Origin: Sipunculus nudus
Taxonomy: Eukaryota; Annelida; Sipuncula; Golfingiida; Sipunculidae
DNA length: 64,000 bases
Direction: 5' to 3'
Assembly (NCBI GenBank): GCA_026874595.1
Contig: CM049317.1
Span: 13,508,882 to 13,572,881 of the forward strand
The notes below the pieces were generated by a model that saw only the letters and a program-made list of their open reading frames with translations, was not told the DNA's origin and did no database searches. This document shows positions 60,601 to 64,000 of the stretch, piece by piece. Position 1 is the stretch's first letter. Each line of letters begins with the position of its first letter. The translations under genes and the position numbers were made by a program.

Positions 60601-63476
60601 TTTACAAATGTTCAGTGTCATTATAATAGCACAGCAAACAGATCCCCTATATGTTAAGACTAAGACTTCATTGACAGACGGAGGGAACACTGATGGATAA
60701 AAGTTACTGAGTCTTTATTAAGTTCATATATCTTTTTCTTGGCACTCTTCATGTTTATGCACAAACTTATCTCAAAGTTTTTTTTCATTCTTTTTTACAT
60801 TAAAAACAAAAGGAAACCAACGAACAGTTTCTTAGAGAGACAACACCATGCTATGTCATAGTCATAATAAAGCCATATTATAATAACATAATATAATCCT
60901 ACCTTTCATTATCTTCTTTGTCTGGATCTCCTCGGAGCAGGAATTTCTGGGACGGCACTTCAGGGATTTCCTCTGGACGTACACTTGGAACATATTTGTC
61001 AGAATCTGTTTTCAGTTCACCTTCCTCGCTGCCAAGCATTAAAAAGAGGCCCAAAGTAAAAACGGATCCAAGTGACCCTTTTTTGGAATGTTTTATATAA
61101 AATATGTTGTCATATTTAAAAAAAAAAAATAATCAAATCTAGCAGTATACTGCTATATCCACATGACCTGTGACATCCTGGTTTTTGTGTGCCCTCAAAA
61201 TGGCAGCCCCAACGAGCAGTTTCAAGAAACTGGGAGAAATAAAAGGGGGTGCGACATGAAATACTCTGAGGCCAGCATCCAAAACCGATCTGCGGAGAGA
61301 GTTTGGTGGCAAGTGTTCATGTATCAGCAAAGTTTAAAGTGGAATAATGTGCTTTTTAACAACACGCAGATCCTCAAATTAAAGTAAATATAGGATGTAA
61401 AAGAAAAGCACCTACACAGTAAGTATGTATTGAAACATAACTTTAACATATGAAATATAAAAAAATTACTTTATGCTCTAATCAATATAAAATATGAAAA
61501 TATAAAATATATTATGTTACATATATCAAACATAAAAAAACATTTATTATATTCCAAATAATCAGCCAATCAGGTGCTACATAACTTGTTTGATTCTAAC
61601 CTATGATTTTTCCTTACAAACTTTGTAAGTCCCTGGGAGGAAATTTTAAATGCCACCATATAATCAAACATCTTCAGAGTAAAAATACTGGGACTGCCGT
61701 TGATACCAATACATTAACTGAATTGCACTGTTTTGTATCAATGCGCTCATGTGTTACTCATCCCTACTGAACAGTATTATATGAATATAACAAACTTCTC
61801 CTGACCTCTCACTATCTGAATCCTTTGCTTTCTTCTTTTTGCTCTTTTTCTTGGACCGTTTAGCCTTTTCTTTTTTCTTCTTTTTACGATGACGCTTCCT
61901 TTTTGCATCAGAATCAGACTCTGATGAGGACTCGGTTTCAGACTCGGAGGAATCTGACTCAGATTCTGAGGAACTTTCTGCAACTTTCTTCTTTTTCTTC
62001 TTTTTGTCTGAAAAAACAATCATCAAGGGATTAATAAAATCTATGGATTCACAATAACTTTAAGGCTCTTTTGCTTTGCTGATATTCTTCAAACATTAAC
62101 TTTTACAAATTTAAGGCTCTGATAGGCTTTTGTCTTAAAAAATATAGATTAAAAGTAAGAGTCAAGAGAAGGTATGATTCTGGTGTTCCACACAGGATTC
62201 CCACACTTTCAGCAGATTAATTTTCTAAGCCTTTTTCATGACTTTAATGAAAATTCATGACCTTTTTCACAAAAACTCTGCCAAGAAACTCTTATCACAC
62301 ATGAAACAGGCAATTTAGATCATGGAAAAATCAAATTTGCATGTGACATGTTTCCAACCCTTCCAGCAGATAAAATTTCAAGACTTTTTTCAAGAATTCA
62401 TAAGATTTTAAGGGTGTGAGAGCCCTGTCAAGGCCCTGTGACCCTAAATTCAATGCTTTCAGTTTCAAGTCTCCACAGGATTGAAAAGATGGCACTAGAA
62501 TTCTCTAGTTGAGGGAGACTAGGACTCTGCCACTGACCCTCCTTAAGCAAAGGTGACAGGAAAAACAACAGCACTGCAAGGAAGCATATTACACCCATTG
62601 TGTATTTTGTGACCTCTGACCTCATTAAATATTCATGTGTTGATGAGAATTTCATTCTGGTGGAAACTCTACTGGTTAATATTAACGATGAGTTTCATGA
62701 AAATTCATCAGATTTCTGCCAAGTCAATATGACACCAACCAAAGTCTGGAGGCCTCTGACCTCATGAAATATGCTGGGATTTTGCTGGATTTCAAACGTA
62801 AGATAGATATTATAGTGGTTAATATACTTCTATTGAGTTTTATCAACATCTATCATATTCCTGGTAAGTTATTGCAGCAATACCACAAAGTAGCCTGGTG
62901 ACCTCTGACCTCATTAAACATTCTTGGATTGTGCCTATTTTGGAACTCAAGCAAGAAAAACTAGTGGTAAGAAGTTATGATGAGTTTGGTGAAAATTCAT
63001 AAAATCCCTGTTAAGTTATTGCAGTGACAATTAAAAGTTAATGATTGGACACCAGACAGATGGCGAGACCACAGGTATCGCATAATACATCCTGTAATAG
63101 ACGGGCATATAAAAACACAGGGCCTTGGAATGACTAATAAAATTTCAAATTTAAATTTGTACAATATACAAGCCCCGTGCAAGTGGTACACTTGTCTATA
63201 TTTTACCCAAGCACCCATTCATGAGTTACTAAATATACAGATTTTAGACAAAGGATGGAATACCTACAGGTACAAGCTATACATTCTATCATATTTTGAA
63301 CATGGCAGTGAATACAAGTTACGACCATACCTTTAGCTTTCATCTGTAGAACCAGCTCACCACAGTTCGTGATACGAACATCACTGTGAGGTTTACCATC
63401 GCTGTTTGTTTTCTGGCTTTCAACGACCTTGACTATTTCCTGCCCAAATATCACCTGACCAAACACTACGTGGATC
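30494..63476 (-). CDS. PPIG: PPIG/NKTR-type SR-cyclophilin, 5' end beyond window, 15 exons visible
   Basis: Fifteen minus-strand exons join in one frame (3520 nt, 1172 full codons plus TGA). The first has the end of a cyclophilin peptidyl-prolyl isomerase domain (HVVFGQVIFGQEIVKVVESQ ... VRITNCGEL). Then follow a Lys/Ser/Glu-rich stretch, VRPEEIPEVPSQKFLLR, RSGRRIKGRG and SETPPHWRREL, all in the order found in vertebrate PPIG and NKTR. After these come about 850 residues of Arg/Ser, SPRR and acidic/basic repeats. With the missing N-terminus the protein would be about 1300 aa, between PPIG (about 750) and NKTR (about 1460); invertebrates may have one gene for both. These are nuclear-speckle cyclophilins that bind the CTD of RNA polymerase II and splicing factors (family knowledge). 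The catalytic residues lie outside the window. Confidence 0.9.
30972..31438. mobile_element. hAT-like MITE (467 bp)
   Basis: Left end CAGGCCTGTCAAAGGTAAAT, followed by CAC; right end, as reverse complement, CAGGCCTGCCAAATCAC. The direct repeat GTCACT abuts both ends (30966-30971 and 31439-31444). CAGG ends and a short target duplication fit hAT, although that group usually duplicates 8 bp. The interior is A-rich with recurring AAAGAGTGA and has no transposase. Confidence 0.62.
31446..34330. repeat. Family B-type repeat copies split by the foldback element
   Basis: Units of about 145 bp with GGTGGCACCACCAGTTTTGT and TCCTGAGAAATAAGCAGG are seen at 31446-31860 and continue at 34043-34330. The interruption is the foldback element. 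More diverged pieces extend to about 35060. Confidence 0.6.
31861..34042. mobile_element. Foldback element with about 470-bp inverted arms and CTCGCCTAGGCGAG palindromes
   Basis: Begins GTCAGAGACGAGATTGAAAT and ends with its exact complement. Arms 31861-about 32330 and about 33560-34042 are inverted copies, some 93-95% identical by eye. The outer 300 bp of each arm is made of degenerate modules, [ATT/ACA]ATC + TCGCCTAGGCGA + GAT/TTTAAAATC, in which the 14-bp perfect palindrome CTCGCCTAGGCGAG recurs at least five times overall. Flanks read TATAT / ATATAT, consistent with a short AT target duplication such as ATAT. The 1.2-kb centre is very AT-rich and has no recognisable transposase. Confidence 0.82.
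35727..36060. repeat. Degenerate tandem repeat (TGACCTCA ... TTCTTC)
   Basis: Three diverged units of roughly 100-130 bp, each with GACCTCA(AAAT)-ATAG-GTTCTTC and two with TAGTTGAGCTRTATGTGAA. Part of a TGACCT-rich repeat type also seen at 62600-63060. Confidence 0.5.
36444..36569 (-). CDS. PPIG: SR-cyclophilin 126-nt RS exon
   Basis: Encodes SPIRRRPSPRQQRRSRTRSR, then SPRRRSSPQRRSRSPRQPTK. Acceptor TACAG, donor GTTTGT. Symmetric phases. Confidence 0.85.
37011..38185. mobile_element. Family B copy 1 (nested in family A)
   Basis: 5' GGTAACCGACAAGTGACTAC, then GTATCCGCCAAAATCAGAG; 3' hairpin 38154-38182 (GTATCCGCAAAAC, loop TTC, GTTTTGTCTGTAC). Between them are units of about 275 bp with GTAGGTGGCGCC and GGTTCCCGAGATATGAG. 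It lies between the 5' end of family A and the 337-bp array. Confidence 0.65.
38190..40130. repeat. Six tandem units of about 337 bp
   Basis: The anchor AGGTGGCRCCACCAGTCTGC recurs at 38191, 38525, 38871, 39207, 39543 and 39880 (periods 334-346 bp). Each unit also has GATATGGGTAACAGAGACCT and GAAGATTCTAGGTCCAGT. It is the tandem core of the family A element. Open frames inside are repeat artefacts that recur in each unit. Confidence 0.85.
40347..40898 (-). CDS. PPIG: SR-cyclophilin long RS exon 4 (552 nt, SPRR repeats)
   Basis: Encodes IPLPQVPPKQPSPRVQEERH and then many SPRR, SPRRR, PPRRSP and RTRSPRRS units, as in SRm160/SRRM-type proteins. Donor GTGAGT. Symmetric phases. Open frames on the opposite strand and in other minus frames here are shadows of this low-complexity coding sequence. 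Confidence 0.9.
40899..41770. other. SR-cyclophilin intron, 0.9 kb
   Basis: AT-rich, nothing recognised except a short ACATT direct repeat near 41095-41110. Confidence 0.55.
41771..42337 (-). CDS. PPIG: SR-cyclophilin long RS exon 3 (567 nt)
   Basis: Encodes SEEEREREQPTLKQHKSRSR and SPSESPEREKRSRSERSS. A less biased middle (KPIQMAEEHHAQDNQAPEEA, then MDTSEQNQTN) follows, then SSSSSSYSSESGDERESPKK and a final SRSRSKSRSKSKSPPPSPPP. Donor GTGAGT. Symmetric phases. Confidence 0.87.
42338..42792. other. SR-cyclophilin intron, 455 bp
   Basis: Very AT-rich intron, nothing recognised. Confidence 0.55.
42793..42878 (-). CDS. PPIG: SR-cyclophilin 86-nt exon
   Basis: Encodes VSLDKAPDKKSPSPGQPMDV, then NVSQEQEA. 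Acceptor CATAG, donor GTAATT. Phase 0 in, 2 out, which fits both neighbours. Confidence 0.8.
42879..44849. other. SR-cyclophilin intron, 2.0 kb
   Basis: Contains a diverged repeat fragment (about 43330-43370), a short GACTTGGACTCT tandem repeat, and a possible old TA-type MITE at 43911-44404 (CAGTGAAACC left, GGTCCCCATTG-like right), which is weak. Confidence 0.45.
43449..43488. repeat. Short GACTTGGACTCT tandem repeat
   Basis: Three to four 12-bp copies with small changes. Scattered GGACTTGA/GACTCAGACTT words recur at about 43780-43855. Confidence 0.65.
44850..44915 (-). CDS. PPIG: SR-cyclophilin 66-nt exon (acidic, WKPP motif)
   Basis: Exactly 22 codons, phase 0 both sides: GRDWKPPEEPEGDSDAPEKT, then DE. 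Acceptor TTACAG, donor GTTTGT. An isolated W-K-P motif in an acidic context breaks the RS monotony and may be a docking motif (inference). Optional for the frame. Confidence 0.8.
46413..46561. repeat. GA-rich microsatellite
   Basis: Irregular (GAGA)n with occasional interruptions. A shorter one is at 45737-45775. Confidence 0.85.
47928..48425. repeat. About 500-bp duplication, copy 1
   Basis: Nearly the same sequence recurs at 49442-49937 (offset about 1515 bp), e.g. AGCTTATGTATGATTTTGAT and CTTGGCCATATAACTRATAA. A third, more diverged and shorter copy covers about 46940-47290. Confidence 0.75.
49442..49937. repeat. About 500-bp duplication, copy 2
   Basis: See copy 1 at 47928-48425; the two differ by scattered substitutions and small indels. 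Frames of about 90-110 codons in both are AT-rich artefacts. Confidence 0.75.
52540..53425. mobile_element. Family B copy 2
   Basis: Degraded 5' end (CAGTTGACAAGCTAC, ATGTATCCACCAAATCA). 3' hairpin 53393-53422 (GTATCTACAAAAC, loop TCT, GTTTTGGCAGATAC). Interior units carry GGTGGTGCCACC and CTCCTGAGGAAA-like words. Confidence 0.6.
53572..54070 (-). CDS. PPIG: SR-cyclophilin long RS exon 2 (499 nt)
   Basis: Encodes repeated blocks of the form RDRSDDRNRR, RRDSRRSPDRS and RRDSRRSRDRS, ending SDKARRSSATNYQ before the donor GTCAGG. The repeats suggest growth by internal duplication of an RDS/SPDRS unit. A 154-codon alternative minus frame over the same bases is a shadow. Confidence 0.88.
54300..54410 (-). 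mobile_element. tRNA-derived SINE remnant
   Basis: On the minus strand, TTTTGTGGTTAGCATATGAT resembles a pol III A-box region, and GGGTCCAAATCTG about 40 nt later resembles a B box (GGTTCRANYCC). Such tRNA-like heads without a clean cloverleaf mark SINEs. Confidence 0.4.
54655..55030 (-). mobile_element. tRNA-derived SINE with body
   Basis: On the minus strand from about 55025: GATGTTAGGGTGCAGGACTT (A-box-like), then GGTTGTGGGTTCACATCCCG (B box GGTTCACATCC). About 300 bp of body follow, including GGCTGCTTGAGTTGTATGCT and CCCCAAGTAGCCGAGAAAAG, non-simple sequence of the kind conserved in widespread invertebrate SINEs. Ends and target duplications were not resolved. Confidence 0.5.
55510..56058 (-). 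CDS. PPIG: SR-cyclophilin long RS exon 1 (549 nt)
   Basis: Encodes RKKHKRHEKIDSGSSSDEDE, then WRRPSRAERSPPEKRW, RSRSKEMENNDLRRKLENQR and further RS/RD-rich sequence ending RNRKDQSPRS. Symmetric phases (2-2). The purine-rich exon is a likely target of SR proteins. Confidence 0.88.
56059..57199. other. SR-cyclophilin intron, 1.1 kb
   Basis: AT-rich, with one Tigger-like MITE near its lower-number exon; nothing else recognised. Confidence 0.55.
56986..57144. mobile_element. Tigger/pogo-like MITE (159 bp)
   Basis: Left CAGTGGAACCCCGTCTTGTG, then ACCACC; right, as reverse complement, CAGTGGAACCCCACAATTAC, then GACCACC. TA duplications at 56984-56985 and 57145-57146. Internal GACCACCCC/ATTACGACCA motifs repeat. 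Clear ends make this the best preserved MITE here. Confidence 0.8.
57200..57244 (-). CDS. PPIG: SR-cyclophilin 45-nt mini-exon
   Basis: Encodes KGKENKKDRKDKEA. Acceptor TTGTAG, donor GTAAGG. Length is a multiple of three with equal phases, so inclusion is optional for the frame. Confidence 0.72.
57245..57838. other. SR-cyclophilin intron, 0.6 kb
   Basis: Nothing recognised. Confidence 0.55.
57839..57983 (-). CDS. PPIG: SR-cyclophilin exon: charged linker
   Basis: 145 nt. Encodes DRLNENEMADRAQKRERGGR, then RKERDIDWERTGLKNRFKDG and GELSEDD. Highly charged. Frame and splice sites fit; I do not recognise a domain. Confidence 0.82.
57984..58450. other. SR-cyclophilin intron, 0.5 kb
   Basis: AT-rich. 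Nothing recognised. Confidence 0.55.
58451..58577 (-). CDS. PPIG: SR-cyclophilin exon: SETPPHW motif
   Basis: 127 nt. Encodes RYRSRSRERGRSETPPHWRR, then ELSKLHPLGDKSKDKDEEKW and VK. SETPPHW-x-E and the downstream W-x-KGD-like stretch are family signatures. Confidence 0.93.
58578..60420. other. SR-cyclophilin intron, 1.8 kb
   Basis: Carries family B copy 3. The stretch 59940-60240 has several CAAGGTCAAGGTCA words and may be another diverged repeat; nothing else recognised. Confidence 0.5.
58757..59665. mobile_element. Family B copy 3 (best preserved ends)
   Basis: 5' hairpin GTAGTCG-ACAAG-CGACTAC (58771-58789), then GTATCCGCCTAAATCAGAG. 3' GGCGGC-rich stretch, then hairpin 59632-59661 (ATATCCGCAAAAC, loop TCT, GTTTTGGTGGATAC). 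Interior units carry GTAGGTGGCACCACCTGTCA and CGGTCAAACGGTTCTCGAGA. Same body order as copy 1. Confidence 0.7.
60421..60544 (-). CDS. PPIG: SR-cyclophilin exon: RSGRRIKGRG motif
   Basis: 124 nt. Encodes EEEKRKSPPRYGGRREPQRL, then PYGRRIQYDRSGRRIKGRGS. The SGRxIKGRG segment is strongly conserved in PPIG and NKTR. Confidence 0.92.
60545..60902. other. SR-cyclophilin intron, 0.36 kb
   Basis: Contains a T run of about 15 bases near 60588-60602; nothing else. Confidence 0.55.
60903..61028 (-). CDS. PPIG: SR-cyclophilin exon: VRPEEIPEVP motif
   Basis: 126 nt, symmetric (2-2 phase). Encodes YVPSVRPEEIPEVPSQKFLL followed by RGDPDKEDNE. Its match to VRPEEIPPIPENRFL of PPIG/NKTR is a main basis of the gene call. 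Confidence 0.92.
61029..61805. other. SR-cyclophilin intron, 0.8 kb
   Basis: AT-rich. Nothing recognised. Confidence 0.55.
61806..62007 (-). CDS. PPIG: SR-cyclophilin exon: Lys-rich and Ser/Glu stretch
   Basis: 202 nt. Encodes DKKKKKKVAESSSESESDSS, further SE/SD repeats, then a block of Lys/Arg (KRKRHRKKKKKEKAKRSKKK). PPIG and NKTR have the same alternation directly after the isomerase domain. The basic block is a probable nuclear localisation signal. Confidence 0.88.
62008..63330. other. SR-cyclophilin intron with TGACCTC repeat
   Basis: 1.3 kb; about half is the degenerate repeat at 62600-63060. Nothing else recognised. Confidence 0.55.
62600..63060. repeat. Degenerate tandem repeat, about 145-bp period
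   Basis: Three units anchored by CTCTGACCTCATTAAA-like words at about 62614, 62752 and 62902, each followed by TGGTTAATAT- or GTTTGGTGAAAATTCAT-like words. It ends with CCAGACAGATGGCGAGACCA, which resembles the microsatellite/3' part of the other tandem-core elements. Confidence 0.55.
63331..63476 (-). CDS. PPIG: SR-cyclophilin: end of the cyclophilin domain
   Basis: 146-nt exon, acceptor TTGCAG, donor GTATGG. Encodes IHVVFGQVIFGQEIVKVVES and on to DVRITNCGELVLQMKAK: the last beta strands and helix of the isomerase fold. VxGQE, SQKT and CGEL are conserved in PPIG. The first base completes a codon begun in an exon beyond the window or not recognised. Confidence 0.92.
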
Positions 63477-64000
63477 CTGCAAGTTAGGAAGTGACCCATG
63501 GTCCATGATGCTCAGTACATTATCTTACCTGCATATCTCTTTAAGTATTATATGCATAACAAAAGATTTCAGGATATATTTTTAATTTCCAAATCCTGGA
63601 TGGGCCCTACTGTAGTAGAACTGCACATATCAGAAAGTAATAATTGACCCAGTAAATATTGGGCTGTGGCTGAAAAACTATCATTCATGGCTTCAAAAGC
63701 AAAGGTGTAAATATAAATTTTCAACAATAAATAGCATTGTATAAGCATATGAAATGAGAAACGCTGCCAACCGTTGTAAGAATGTGCTTTCAGGACAGTT
63801 TGATCTTAATGTGTGTGCATAAAGTTCTTCATTTCCAATTCAACAACAAAGTGTGGCCTCTGGCACACAGGCACTTGACACAATGTATTCACCTGGTGGG
63901 CAATACTGCAATATTGTTCCCCCCATCTAACCGAACTTCCTACTAATTAAACTCAGTTCCTTTACACTAACCATCCACCTCAATTAGGCTATAATCAACT
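63477..64000. other. Partial SR-cyclophilin intron at the window edge
   Basis: No upstream cyclophilin exon (for example one encoding the FFIT motif) could be read on the minus strand. A family A 5'-end-like fragment occurs at 63493-63515 (GTGACCCATGGTCCATGATG, then CTCAG). Confidence 0.5.

Overview
This is nuclear DNA from an animal. It has spliced genes with GT-AG introns, is AT-rich, and is dense in interspersed and tandem repeats. No bacterial-style operons or intact viral genes were seen. The protein sequences and the repeat architecture (tandem cores followed by an ACGG/ACAG microsatellite and a terminal hairpin, as in bivalve Pearl / Helentron-type elements) suggest a marine invertebrate, probably a mollusc and perhaps a bivalve. 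The organism call is an inference.

Three protein-coding genes can be reconstructed exon by exon. (1) 1986-17539, minus strand: a JAZF1 orthologue, a three-zinc-finger nuclear cofactor, in six coding exons totalling 351 aa. It has a Gln/Thr/Val/Pro-rich C-terminal tail of about 150 aa that the short vertebrate protein lacks. (2) 18040-24960, plus strand: the precursor of mitochondrial ATP synthase subunit c (ATP5MC), four coding exons, 150 aa. These two genes are head to head, about 500 bp apart, over a shared promoter with an NRF-1-like site. (3) 30494 to beyond 64000, minus strand: a PPIG/NKTR-type SR-cyclophilin. Fifteen exons are visible, from the last part of the cyclophilin domain through conserved linker motifs to a very long Arg/Ser-rich tail and the stop codon. 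The 5' end lies outside the window. ATP5MC and the cyclophilin gene converge on a 5.5-kb intergenic region.

Most of the remaining sequence is introns filled with mobile elements. The standout items are: a 2.18-kb foldback element (31861-34042) with about 470-bp inverted arms built on the palindrome CTCGCCTAGGCGAG; three unrelated-in-sequence repeat families (here called A, B and C) that share one end design, namely a 5' palindrome or hairpin, a short stem copy, a tandem core array and a 3' hairpin with a 3-nt loop whose arm repeats the 5' stem copy; a solo LTR with a 4-bp target duplication; TA-flanked Tigger/pogo-like MITEs; a hAT-like MITE; tRNA-derived SINE remnants; and a minisatellite of TCATGTGA E-boxes. 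Nested insertions are visible (family A inside another repeat, foldback inside family B).

The genes act in different places: JAZF1 in nuclear chromatin and transcription, ATP5MC in the inner mitochondrial membrane, and the SR-cyclophilin in nuclear speckles and pre-mRNA processing. Nothing in the window makes them one pathway, although a shared JAZF1/ATP5MC promoter could co-regulate a metabolic transcription cofactor with an oxidative phosphorylation subunit.
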